Source: Chloroflexota bacterium (GTDB lineage Bacteria > Chloroflexota > Anaerolineae > Caldilineales > Caldilineaceae). Taken from it: a DNA stretch of 31,726 nucleotides. The position numbers and the translations under genes were made by a program. The stretch spans positions 1 through 31,726 of the forward strand of contig JAGWYN010000046.1 in assembly GCA_018969295.1 (NCBI GenBank), given 5' to 3'. Shown piece after piece: positions 1-7,865 of this stretch. Positions within the stretch are counted from its first letter, which is position 1. Each line of letters begins with the position of its first letter. The notes under the pieces are model-generated. The model had not been told where the DNA came from and made no database searches. It saw only the letters and a list, made by a program, of their open reading frames with translations.

Positions 1-159
1 AACTGCTCAGGCTGCTGGCGGGACACGGCCAGCGACCCACGATCGCGCCTTCACACAATCGACATCCAGCCCAACCAGTGTTTCGTCAAGCCTGAAGTGA
101 TGGATACGCGTGCCCTAAAATCAGCCCATCCTACAGGAAAAAACGCTCTCAAATGACGC

Positions 160-367
160 TTGACAAGACACTACATCGAGATGCGCGAAGAAGAATGGCC
201 CATCGGCAGGGGTATGGTCGAAAGCGGCGCAAAGCAATTCAAAGCGCGCTTCAGCGGTCCTGGCATGCGCTGGTCCCGGCAAGGCGCCGAAAACCTGCTG
301 CCAGTTCGTGCCGCCGTCCTTAGTGGACGCTTTGACCAGATGTGGGACGCTGCCAAAAACCTGCCGC
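160..367 (+). pseudogene. transposase C-terminal fragment (ISKra4-like)
   Basis: The reading frame from the TTG at 160 encodes a segment containing GRGMVESGAKQ, GPGMRWSRQGAENLLP and AAVLSGRFDQMW. This resembles the extreme C-terminus of DDE transposases of the ISKra4-like type, where a GSGMVES motif carries the last catalytic Glu. An in-frame TGA lies at 154-156 and no matching N-terminal part is visible in bases 1-159, so only a fragment remains. Similarity fades after about 367 and the frame then runs antisense into the oxidoreductase gene. I recognise nothing in bases 1-159. The family name is from memory and moderately certain; that this is a broken transposase is more certain. Confidence 0.6.
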
Positions 368-448
368 TGCCCATTGACGCACGAATTCGGATGGAAGGCA
401 GAAAAAACAACGCAGCGTGGTGGTTTGACCGAGGCGGACAAGAAGCGG

Positions 449-1531
449 TCACGATTGGTGCTTTTGGGCGGACCAGGCAGCGGCCTCCCAGAGCTTGGCA
501 TAGGCGCCGCGCCAGCTTGCGCGCTCTTCGGGGTGCTGGCAGAGCCGCAGCAAGATCGACGTCAGCGCCGCGTTGGCCGGCGTCGGTACGCCTGTCTGTT
601 GGCCCGCAGCCACGACGGCGCCGTTCAGCCAGGTCACTTCACTTTTGCTTTTGTGGTGCAGATCGAGGTGAAGGCTGGGCAGCTTGCCCCCGCGCGCGGC
701 GCCGATCTGCCGACGCAAAAACAAGCGCAGCAGCCCCTTGGGGGTCCACCGAATCAGAGGGGCCAGCCGGGCAAAAGGGTAGCGTTCCAGGTTGACAGGC
801 GCAATGTGGGATGCGCGCATCACCGCCAGCGCCTCGCGCCAGGCAGCGATCTCCAGGTCGACCATGCGGCGGTCGGCGAAGATCTGCTGCGGCGGCTCGT
901 CCAGGATGGCGCTGGTGGCGTTGCCCAGCAGATTCATGAGCAGCTTGGTCCATTTCAGTGCGGCTGCGTCGGCGTAGCCCGTCACGACGAAGCCCGCCTG
1001 AGCCAGCAGGCTGCCGACCGCCTGCGCGTCGGCCTGGCTGCCCCGCCAGACCGCCAGGCCAAGCCCGTAGCTGGGTTTGTCAACCCGGATGCTGCCTGGC
1101 GCAACAACGCTGACAGGGGTGGTGAGGCTGCCGGCAAGCACAGGCGCTGTGGGCACCAGCTGGCCGAGCAGCGCCTCGTTGCCGATGCCATTCTGCACGC
1201 TGAGCAGCGCAGGGGGCGGCGCGCCGGTGGCGGCCAGCGCCTGGCGCAGTTCGTCGACCGCTGCGGCGGTGTCGTAACATTTCACGGTGAAAATGGCCAG
1301 GTCAAAGGCGCTTGGCGAGCGTTCGTAGGCCTCCAGCAGATCGGCGGCCACGCGCAGCGAGCGGATTCTCTGGCTGCCCTGGGCGTCGGCCAGCTGGAGA
1401 CCCTGGCCGCGCACCTGCTCGACAAACGCCGGCCGCCCGACCAGAGTCACCTGCTGCCCTGCCTGTGCCAGTTTGCCGCCGACCAGACAGCCGATCGCAC
1501 CGGCACCGACGATCAAGATGTTCCAACCCAC
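449..1531 (-). CDS. ketopantoate reductase family protein (ApbA/PanE-like)
   Basis: A 360-residue cytoplasmic NAD(P)-dependent oxidoreductase. The N-terminus carries the Rossmann fingerprint GAGAIG (residues 9-14). Further on come FTVKCYDT, SVQNGIGNE and the helix KWTKLLMNLLGN with the conserved Lys and Asn of the ketopantoate reductase family. Family members reduce 2-dehydropantoate to pantoate in coenzyme A synthesis, but many paralogues have other 2-oxo-acid substrates, so the substrate is open. I chose the GTG start at 1531 because an AGGAG lies at 1537-1541 just upstream; a TTG at 1567 would add 12 residues. It lies 51 bases downstream of the membrane protein gene and is probably cotranscribed with it. 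Its 3' end lies close to the transposase remnant. Confidence 0.85.
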   Translation of the reverse strand: MGWNILIVGAGAIGCLVGGKLAQAGQQVTLVGRPAFVEQVRGQGLQLADAQGSQRIRSLRVAADLLEAYERSPSAFDLAIFTVKCYDTAAAVDELRQALAATGAPPPALLSVQNGIGNEALLGQLVPTAPVLAGSLTTPVSVVAPGSIRVDKPSYGLGLAVWRGSQADAQAVGSLLAQAGFVVTGYADAAALKWTKLLMNLLGNATSAILDEPPQQIFADRRMVDLEIAAWREALAVMRASHIAPVNLERYPFARLAPLIRWTPKGLLRLFLRRQIGAARGGKLPSLHLDLHHKSKSEVTWLNGAVVAAGQQTGVPTPANAALTSILLRLCQHPEERASWRGAYAKLWEAAAWSAQKHQS

Positions 1532-1582
1532 CGCTCTGCTCCTGACCGGGAAGATCCCCGTTGGCAAGTCTCCGGCCGCCCG

Positions 1583-2485
1583 CTAGGCACCGGGCCGCAA
1601 GAAAACGATCAACAGCACGGCCGCCACCGCAAAAACGCCAAATTCTATCAACACCCGCCGGTTCAAACGTCCTTGCAGCCCCTGCAAGGCGATGCCTACT
1701 GCCAGATAAAAGCTCAGCAGCAGGATCAACCCGCCGGTCAGACCCGGCAGCAACGGCCAATAGTTGAGCGCCCAGGTCAGTTCTCCCAAGAGCACCCCGA
1801 CAACCCCGCTGTAGACCAGCACGGAGCGGGTGGCCGGCGTCGAATGGCGCAGCAATTCGACGGCCAGCAGGGTGGCGGTCAGGGCGATCAAGGTCCCCGA
1901 AAGCAGGCTGCGTGTGCGCGACTGATAGACAAAGAGAAAGAGCAGCAGCGCCACCCCGTAGGAGAGCAGATCGAGCCAGAAGCGCGCCCGTCGGAAGCCA
2001 GGCTGGCCAGGCTCGACGGTCGCGTACAGGCTGTAGAACGCCAGAATCAAAAAGAGACCAGCAGACAGGATGACGGCAACCTGCAGCAGGCGGGTCGGAA
2101 CGGCGGGCAGCAGCACGATCGTGATGATGCTGATGGCCGCAGGCAGCGCCCAGTAGGCCCAGGCCAGCCGCTGACGCCGGGCACGCAGCCGAGGGTGCAG
2201 GCGCAGGATGCTCTCGGCGCCCGCAGCGGCAGCCACCGCCAGAAGCGCCGCCATGAGGGTGGTGGCCGTCACCTCGACCTGGGTGGGGGAGCCAAAGGCC
2301 CAAAAACGGATCTCGACCGTGGGGATCCGCAGCAGCAGGCTCAGCCCAAAGCCAAAAACCAGCACCCAGGTGGCGACGCTGATGCGCTCTGGGTAGCTGG
2401 TGGCCCCGACCAGGGGCTGCTGCCAGACGCCGGGCCTGCGCCCGAACCAGCGGGCCCGCCACTTGCTCAACAGACTGGTTTGCAT
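1583..2485 (-). CDS. multi-pass membrane protein of unknown function
   Basis: A 300-residue protein with about eight hydrophobic segments, for example VATWVLVFGFGLSLLL near residue 40, LMAALLAVAAAAGAES, ISIITIVLLPAV, FLILAFYSLYA, LLSYGVALLLFLFVY, LIALTATLLAVELL and a C-terminal FGVFAVAAVLLIVFL. I see no enzyme motif and do not recognise the family with certainty; it resembles conserved Chloroflexota integral membrane proteins of the DUF5656 kind. The ATG at 2485 is preceded by AGAAGAAGG and lies about 40 bases behind a near-consensus promoter on the same strand. It is the first gene of a probable two-gene operon with the downstream oxidoreductase. Confidence 0.7.
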   Translation of the reverse strand: MQTSLLSKWRARWFGRRPGVWQQPLVGATSYPERISVATWVLVFGFGLSLLLRIPTVEIRFWAFGSPTQVEVTATTLMAALLAVAAAAGAESILRLHPRLRARRQRLAWAYWALPAAISIITIVLLPAVPTRLLQVAVILSAGLFLILAFYSLYATVEPGQPGFRRARFWLDLLSYGVALLLFLFVYQSRTRSLLSGTLIALTATLLAVELLRHSTPATRSVLVYSGVVGVLLGELTWALNYWPLLPGLTGGLILLLSFYLAVGIALQGLQGRLNRRVLIEFGVFAVAAVLLIVFLRPGA

Positions 2486-2507
2486 ACCTTCTTCTGTGTA
2501 CTATAAT
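2479..2507 (+). promoter_or_regulatory. sigma70-type promoter for the plus-strand polysaccharide cluster
   Basis: TTTGCA (2479-2484) and a perfect TATAAT (2502-2507) lie 17 bases apart on the plus strand, upstream of the CHAT gene. Its -35 box overlaps the start codon of the minus-strand gene, so the two promoters fire across each other. Confidence 0.6.
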
Positions 2508-2526
2508 GGACAGCAATCACGCTGCC

Positions 2527-2555
2527 ATTGTACGGTGCGCAGGCACCCCTGTCAA
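2527..2555 (-). promoter_or_regulatory. sigma70-type promoter for the minus-strand operon
   Basis: On the minus strand, TTGACA (2550-2555) and TACAAT (2527-2532) are separated by exactly 17 bases. This is six of six and five of six against consensus, placed about 40 bases upstream of the ATG at 2485. Confidence 0.75.
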
Positions 2556-2600
2556 AGACAGCACGCTTTTCGTGGCCCATAACCTGTTTGTAGAGAGCGT

Positions 2601-4043
2601 TTGCGCACGACCATGGCCCAATGCCGCTTCATCGACTTTGAAATTACTGTCCATGGCCAGCAGACCCCCTATCTGGTGCACGCAGCCTACCGCCAGCAGA
2701 CCGCCAGCAGCACGCTGGCCGAAGATGCCACCCACCCGGCGTGGGCCGCTCGGCTGGCCCAGCTGGCCGCCACACGCGGACAGCCAGGCCCGGAGACGCT
2801 GGAAGCGATCGGCTCGCTGCTCTACCACCAGCTCTTTCACGCCGATGTGCGCGAGCTCTGGATCCAGGCGCGCAGCGATCTGGAGCGCAGCAGCGCCGGG
2901 ATCTGCATCCGTCTGATGGCCCAGCCGCCGGCAGTGGCGGCGCTGCCGTGGGAGGCACTGTACGACCCGGACCGGCGGGTCGTCTTTGCAGGCAGCCTGC
3001 GAACCCCTCTGGTGCGTTCCGAACGGCTGTCGCGCCAGGTCGGGCCCGCGCGGCCGCTGGCCGCCTCCCTGCCGCTGCGGTTGCTGGCCGCCCTGCCCAC
3101 AGACCCCAGTGAGCAGATCGACGGGGCTGCCGAGCTGGACCGTTTGCAGGCAGTGCTGGCACCGTCGGGGCAGGCGGTGGTGCAGACCCTGCAGGGGCAG
3201 TTCAGCGTTGTCGACCTGCGCCAGAAGATCGCCGCCTTGCAGCCCGATATCGTGCATCTGGTAACACATGGCTCGCCCGAGGGGGTGCTGCTCTGGCAGC
3301 AGGAGCAGGCGGTGCTGACGCCTGCCCCCGCCCTGCGCACGGCGCTGGAAGGCGCAGAAAGCGTCAAACTGGTGGTGCTCAACGCCTGTGCAACGGCTGC
3401 CCCCGGTTCGCTCCACCAAGGGCTGGCTTCGGTCGGTGCCCAGCTGCTGCAGGCGGGCATCCCTGCTGTGATCGCCATGCAGTTCGACGTGGAGGAAGGG
3501 GTCGCCACCGAGTTTACCCAGTATTTTTATCAGGAACTCTTCGGGGGCAGCTGCCCAGGGCAGGTGCTGCGCGCAGTCAGCCTGGCGCGCTCCAATCTGT
3601 ACGCCCTCCACCCGGCAAGCCTCGGCTACACGACCCCAATTTTGTGGCTGAATTCCGCCGAAGGACAGCTCTTTGCCGCCGAAGGGGCAACCGCAGAGGC
3701 GATTCCTGCGGCAGCTCCCGCGGTGGCTCCTGCGCTCGAGCTGGCGGCGCTGCGGCAGCAGACCGCCCAGCTGGAAGCGTGGCTGATGGGCCTGGCGGCG
3801 CTGCGGAGCGCCCCGCTGCCCGGCGCGCTCCGCCCGCTGCTGCAGATGTTTCAGCATGCGCTGCGTGTCTGCGAAGATCTGTTGGTGCAGCTGCACCGGC
3901 TCGACAGCGCGCCGCCGACCGAGCAGCTCCTGCAGCACTATCGGGAGAAGCTGGATCGGTTGGGCCGAGAGCAGGCTGCCGTGGAGCGGCAGGCCGCTCT
4001 GATCCGGGCGTCTCTGGAGCAGCGTGGCCAGGCCGGCATGTAA
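2601..4043 (+). CDS. CHAT domain protein (caspase-like peptidase)
   Basis: A 480-residue protein whose middle part is a CHAT domain. The catalytic His is visible in VHLVTHGSPEG (H223) and the catalytic Cys in LVVLNACATA (C263), followed by GIPAVIAMQFDV and AVSLARSNLY, the usual CHAT landmarks. The N-terminal 100 residues match the region preceding CHAT in many bacterial homologues. After residue 360 the protein is Ala/Gln/Leu-rich and probably helical or coiled-coil (for example LEAWLMGLAALRS and HYREKLDRLGREQAAVERQ). CHAT proteins are proteases of the caspase/separase clan that act in regulated cleavage; the substrate here is unknown. The start is TTG 2601, with AGAGAG just upstream; ATG 2613 is an alternative. 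It leads the polysaccharide cluster and overlaps the next gene by 20 bases. Confidence 0.85.
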   Translation: MRTTMAQCRFIDFEITVHGQQTPYLVHAAYRQQTASSTLAEDATHPAWAARLAQLAATRGQPGPETLEAIGSLLYHQLFHADVRELWIQARSDLERSSAGICIRLMAQPPAVAALPWEALYDPDRRVVFAGSLRTPLVRSERLSRQVGPARPLAASLPLRLLAALPTDPSEQIDGAAELDRLQAVLAPSGQAVVQTLQGQFSVVDLRQKIAALQPDIVHLVTHGSPEGVLLWQQEQAVLTPAPALRTALEGAESVKLVVLNACATAAPGSLHQGLASVGAQLLQAGIPAVIAMQFDVEEGVATEFTQYFYQELFGGSCPGQVLRAVSLARSNLYALHPASLGYTTPILWLNSAEGQLFAAEGATAEAIPAAAPAVAPALELAALRQQTAQLEAWLMGLAALRSAPLPGALRPLLQMFQHALRVCEDLLVQLHRLDSAPPTEQLLQHYREKLDRLGREQAAVERQAALIRASLEQRGQAGM

Positions 4044-6765
4044 ATCGGCGGGTGGAAGGCTTCGTCCGCTGCTGGCGGCTGTGCGGCTCTGTCTGCTCTA
4101 TGGGCTGCTGTGGCTGGGGCTGCTTCAGGCGGCGCGGCTCTGGCAGACAGGGATCGAACAGAACGCTGGTCTGGACCGGCCCGCTCCCAAGGCCCTGCCC
4201 ATCGCTTTTGCGGGTGTCAACCTCCCGTGGGAGGGTGCCAGCCCACCTGACGGGCTGGCGGCGCTGCGCGCAGCGGGGTTCGGCTGGGCCCGCCAGCACA
4301 TTGCCTGGCGGGCGTTGGAGCCGGAGCCAGGGCGGTGGGTGTGGGCTGCGGCCGACCGCACGGTGGATGCGTTGGCCGCAGCCGGGCTGGAGCCGGTGGT
4401 GGTGTTGAACGGCACCCCTGCCTGGGCGCTGACCCCGCGCGAGCGAGAGGCGGCCCTCTGGACAGCCCCGCCGGCCGACTTCACCCGGCTGGCGCGTTTT
4501 GCAGAAGCCTTTGCCCGGCGCTACGGCGACCGGATCCGCTTTTACCAGATCTGGGACGAACCCAATCTTTTCCCCAACTGGGGCGCGCGGCGGGTCAACC
4601 CGGTCGAATATGCGCAGATGCTGCGCGCGGTGGCGCCGGCAATTCGCCGCGCAGACCCAGACGCGGTGATCCTGGCCGCCGCATTGGCTCCCACAGCAGA
4701 CCGGGGAGACCTGGCGGTCGACGAGGTCTATTTTTTGCAGCGCATGGTGGCGGCAGGGGCGGCGTCCGACATGGATGTCGTGGCGGTTCAGCCGTTGGGC
4801 TTCGGCTACCGTGCGGACCAGCCGCGGCAGCAGCGGGCCGTGTTGAACCTGGCGCGGGTCGGCTGGGTCCGTCGCGCGCTGGTGGAGGCCGGGCTGGGCG
4901 ACAAAGCGGTCTGGGCTGTGCGCTACGGCTGGAACCGGCGGCCAGATTCGCCTTGGGCAGGTGTGACACCGGCTGCGCAGGCGGTCTATGCCTGTGCAGC
5001 GCTGGCGAGGGCCTGGCAGGAGTGGCCTTGGCTGGGGGCGATGGGCTGGGTGCTGGCCTGGCCGGGGGCGCTGTCCCCCGCCAGGCCAGAGTGGGGGTTT
5101 GCGCTGGTCGAACCCGACGGGAGCCCGGCCCCTGTGCTGGCAGCGTTGGCCGACTGGCAGCATGCGGCCCAGCCCGCCCGCCCCACGGCGGCAGCTCCCC
5201 CGCAAGACTGGCTGTGGGTGCTGGTGGGTGCCGCAGGGGTGGGCTGGCGCGGTCTGGCTGCGGCGCGCACGCTGGAAGGGGGCCGCTGGCTGGCCGCCTA
5301 TCGGCGGGCGCCAGGCTGGGTGCAGGCAGGGGCCTGGGGCGGGCTGGCGCTCCTGTACCATCTGGCCACCTTTCCCCCCTGGGTGCTGCTCTGCGGGCTG
5401 GGGCTGGCCTGGCTGGCGCTGGCCCAGCCGCGGGTGGGGCTGGGGCTGGCCGTGGCGCTGCTTCCCTTTTATTACCAGCACAAAGAGCTGGCGCTGGGCG
5501 GCCTGTACTGGACAGTGCCGCCGGCCCAGCTGTTGGTTCTGGCGCTGCTGCCGGCAGCGCTGGCCGCCCTCAGCCAGCCAGGGGCTGGGCGGCGGGCCGG
5601 CTGGGCCGCCGCGCCGGCAGCGCTGTTGATTCCGCTGAGCCTGTTGTCGGCACCCAGCGTCTGGCATTGGCCCGCATGGGGCCGCGGGCTGCTCGACCTG
5701 GTGCTGGTGCCGGCGCTGCTGGGGCTGGAGGTGGGGCTGTTGGCCCCGGCCGCGGCGGATCGGCGGCGGCTGCTGCTGGCGCTTTTCGGCGGCGGGCTGC
5801 TGGCCGCTGGGGTCGGGCTGGCCAAGTGGGCTGGCCAGCAGGGCACCGAGGTGGACGGCCTGCGGCGGCTGGTCGGGCCCCATTTTTCCCCCAACCACAC
5901 GGCGTTGTACCTGGAGCGCACCCTGATGGTGGGGGTGGCTGCCCTCCCGCTCATTGCGCGCCCGGGCCGATGGTGGCTGGGGGGGGGGATTGTCGGGGTG
6001 GCCGTCGCGCTCTGGCTGACCGGCAGCCGGGGCGCGCTGCTCCTGGGGGTGCCGGCCGGGCTGGCTGTGCTGGCCGTGGCCTGGCGGGGGGGCCGACAGA
6101 CGCTGCTGGCGGCATGCGGGGCCGGGCTGCTGGGGCTGGCGCTGTTTTGGTTGGGGGGGCAGGAACGGCTGGTCAACTGGGAGACGGTGGGGCTGCGGTG
6201 GCAGGTCTGGCAGGCGTCCTGGGCGCTGTGGCAAGAGCATTTCTGGGCGGGCGTAGGGCCTGGAGGCTTTTTCTGGCAGTACCCCGCCTACCTGCCGACA
6301 GGCGCGGCAGAGGTCGACATGCCACACCCACACAACGTCTGGCTGGAGCTGGCGACCACCTGGGGGGTCGGAGGTCTGCTCTGGGGCGCGCTGGTGGGCG
6401 GGGCGTTCGTGCGCTCGCTCAGGTGCCAGTGGCGGGCAGGGGGGGAGCAGCGCTGGATCGCGGTCGGCGTCGGCGCCGGCTGTGCGGCCGGGCTGGCGCA
6501 CGGCCAAAGCGACGCCTTCCTGTTGTGGGCCGACCTGGCCGCCTGGCAGGCTGTGGCCTGGGCGCTGCTGCAGCCGGTGCAAGAACGGCAAATCCAGAAT
6601 GTCCTGCCCGAGAATTTGCCATTCGCGCCATTCCTTCGCACAATGGAGTCAGTGGAGAGCAAAGGTGTGCGAAAAGTTTCAGCCATGCGAACCGTTGTGC
6701 CACAAAAGGAGAAAAGTGGCTTTCTCCACCCGCTGGGGTGGTTTCCGCCGCCAAACCAATTATGA
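4024..6765 (+). CDS. fused glycoside-hydrolase-like / O-antigen ligase-like membrane protein
   Basis: A 913-residue two-part protein. After an N-terminal membrane anchor (about 15-40), residues 60-380 look like a clan-A TIM-barrel glycosidase, with FYQIWDEPN (E179 at the acid/base position). The position where a nucleophile Glu is usual in such families reads WAVRYGW (R300), so hydrolysis may be lost. From about 420 to 870 the protein is a polytopic membrane domain of the Wzy/WaaL O-antigen ligase type, with GSRGA at 667-671 and a periplasmic-loop PHPHNVW (H768, H770) conserved in such ligases. It probably joins or polymerises surface glycan on the outer face of the membrane. The GTG start at 4024 follows GGAG. 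The last 60 residues look unlike the rest. It overlaps the next gene by ATGA. Confidence 0.75.
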   Translation: MARPACKSAGGRLRPLLAAVRLCLLYGLLWLGLLQAARLWQTGIEQNAGLDRPAPKALPIAFAGVNLPWEGASPPDGLAALRAAGFGWARQHIAWRALEPEPGRWVWAAADRTVDALAAAGLEPVVVLNGTPAWALTPREREAALWTAPPADFTRLARFAEAFARRYGDRIRFYQIWDEPNLFPNWGARRVNPVEYAQMLRAVAPAIRRADPDAVILAAALAPTADRGDLAVDEVYFLQRMVAAGAASDMDVVAVQPLGFGYRADQPRQQRAVLNLARVGWVRRALVEAGLGDKAVWAVRYGWNRRPDSPWAGVTPAAQAVYACAALARAWQEWPWLGAMGWVLAWPGALSPARPEWGFALVEPDGSPAPVLAALADWQHAAQPARPTAAAPPQDWLWVLVGAAGVGWRGLAAARTLEGGRWLAAYRRAPGWVQAGAWGGLALLYHLATFPPWVLLCGLGLAWLALAQPRVGLGLAVALLPFYYQHKELALGGLYWTVPPAQLLVLALLPAALAALSQPGAGRRAGWAAAPAALLIPLSLLSAPSVWHWPAWGRGLLDLVLVPALLGLEVGLLAPAAADRRRLLLALFGGGLLAAGVGLAKWAGQQGTEVDGLRRLVGPHFSPNHTALYLERTLMVGVAALPLIARPGRWWLGGGIVGVAVALWLTGSRGALLLGVPAGLAVLAVAWRGGRQTLLAACGAGLLGLALFWLGGQERLVNWETVGLRWQVWQASWALWQEHFWAGVGPGGFFWQYPAYLPTGAAEVDMPHPHNVWLELATTWGVGGLLWGALVGGAFVRSLRCQWRAGGEQRWIAVGVGAGCAAGLAHGQSDAFLLWADLAAWQAVAWALLQPVQERQIQNVLPENLPFAPFLRTMESVESKGVRKVSAMRTVVPQKEKSGFLHPLGWFPPPNQL
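5979..5988 (+). repeat. mononucleotide tract of ten G
   Basis: A run of ten G inside the ligase-like domain (encoding LGGG). Slippage of one base here would frameshift the gene. Confidence 0.9.
6708..6741 (+). repeat. two overlapping hairpins near the 3' end of the ligase gene
   Basis: GGAGAAA (6708-6714) pairs perfectly with TTTCTCC (6721-6727) around a 6-base loop. CCACCC (6726-6731) pairs with GGGTGG (6736-6741). They share two bases, so only one can form fully. They lie in a less GC-rich 3' tail of the ligase gene, just upstream of the next start codon. Confidence 0.6.
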
Positions 6766-7865
6766 AACCGACATCGACTGCTTCCCTGCCTGCTCGGCCT
6801 CCTTGGGGAAGACTTCTGCTCCTGGTGGCACTGGGGGTGTGCACCTGGGCGCTGCTGCTGGCCTGGTTCGGCGGTCCGACGACCTTGCAGGCAATGGCGG
6901 ATGCCGAGGGGCTTTGGCTGGTGGTGGCGCTGCTGCTGCACTACAGCAGCTTTGCCGTGCGCGGGCACCGCTGGTCCCTGCTGCTCAAGCTGCTGGGCCA
7001 TCCGATCTCCTATCTGAATGCGACCGGCCTGCTGGTGGCGGGCTGGTTTTTGAGTGCCCTGCTGCCGGCCCGGGCGGGGGATTTTGCCCGCATCGGGGTC
7101 CTGCGGCTGGGAGGGCGCACCCACAGCCCCACGCCGGTCGCAGCGGGCATGGGCTCGATCGTGCTGGAGCGGGCGCTGGACATGGCGGCGATCGTCGCGC
7201 TGGGGGCGCTCTTTGGCGGGGCCGTGCTGCGCACAGAGGCACCGGGTTGGCTGCTGGCCAGCTACGCGGTCGCCGTGGGGGTGCTGGCTGCGCTGGCGGG
7301 GGGAATGCTGCTGGCGCCAGCAGCGGTGGGCTGGCTGCGCCGCTGGAGTCAGGCGATCTTCTGGCAAAAAACCGTTGACTTTGCCGGGCAGCTGGCTGCC
7401 AGCCTGCAGATTCTGGCCCGCCAGCCCCGCCAGGCGGCCGTGATCGTCGGGGAGAGCCTGGCGATCTGGCTGTCCGACGCGATCGTCGTCTGGCTGGTCC
7501 TGCGCAGCGTCGGGGCAGAGTATTCGTTTGAGCAGAGCGCCTTTGTGGCGCTGACCGTCGATATGCTCTCTTCCATCCCGCTGACGCCAGGGGGGATCGG
7601 CCAGAGCGAGGCCGCCTATGTGGCGATGTTTGCGCTGCTGCCGTCTGCGCCGACGGCGAACCTGGGCGCCGCCATCCTGTTGGTGCGGGCGATCAACTAC
7701 TGGAGCTTTCTGGTCTTCAGTGGGGTGATCACGGCGGCAACAGGCTTTGGTGAACTTCTGCAGCGTGTGCGGCTGGAGGGCGTGGCCGCCCCTGGGTCCG
7801 TCTCTGTCGTCCCCCCTGGCGGGGGCGCTGGGGCCAGCCAGGGCTCTCCCGGGCCTTCTGCATGA
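6762..7865 (+). CDS. flippase-like / LPG-synthase TM domain (UPF0104) membrane protein
   Basis: A 367-residue integral membrane protein with about eight transmembrane segments. It shows the family landmarks: an Arg-rich short loop after helix 2 (RGHRWSLLLKLLG), LLPARAGDFARIGVL around residue 105, and SIPLTPGGIGQSEAAYVA near 270-285 (the P-G-G-x-G-x-x-E motif). This family includes the membrane part of lysyl-phosphatidylglycerol synthase and proteins of glycolipid and surface glycan pathways; the exact step cannot be told from sequence. The start is the ATG at 6762 inside an ATGA overlap with the ligase gene, and its stop codon overlaps the next start in the same way. Setting and coupling suggest a role in export or assembly of the same polysaccharide. 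Confidence 0.8.
   Translation: MKPTSTASLPARPPWGRLLLLVALGVCTWALLLAWFGGPTTLQAMADAEGLWLVVALLLHYSSFAVRGHRWSLLLKLLGHPISYLNATGLLVAGWFLSALLPARAGDFARIGVLRLGGRTHSPTPVAAGMGSIVLERALDMAAIVALGALFGGAVLRTEAPGWLLASYAVAVGVLAALAGGMLLAPAAVGWLRRWSQAIFWQKTVDFAGQLAASLQILARQPRQAAVIVGESLAIWLSDAIVVWLVLRSVGAEYSFEQSAFVALTVDMLSSIPLTPGGIGQSEAAYVAMFALLPSAPTANLGAAILLVRAINYWSFLVFSGVITAATGFGELLQRVRLEGVAAPGSVSVVPPGGGAGASQGSPGPSA

Noticed and set aside
1..159. Possible N-terminal part of the transposase or an IS end at the left edge
   Set aside because: The frame is closed by TGA at 154 and I find neither terminal inverted repeats nor a recognisable peptide.
308..2506. A 732-codon open frame on the plus strand
   Set aside because: Antisense shadow of the oxidoreductase and membrane-protein genes; Gln/Gly/Arg-rich, low-complexity translation, caused by high GC.
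3577..6591. A 1004-codon open frame on the minus strand
   Set aside because: Antisense shadow of the CHAT and ligase-fusion genes, Pro/Gln/Arg-rich with no domain.
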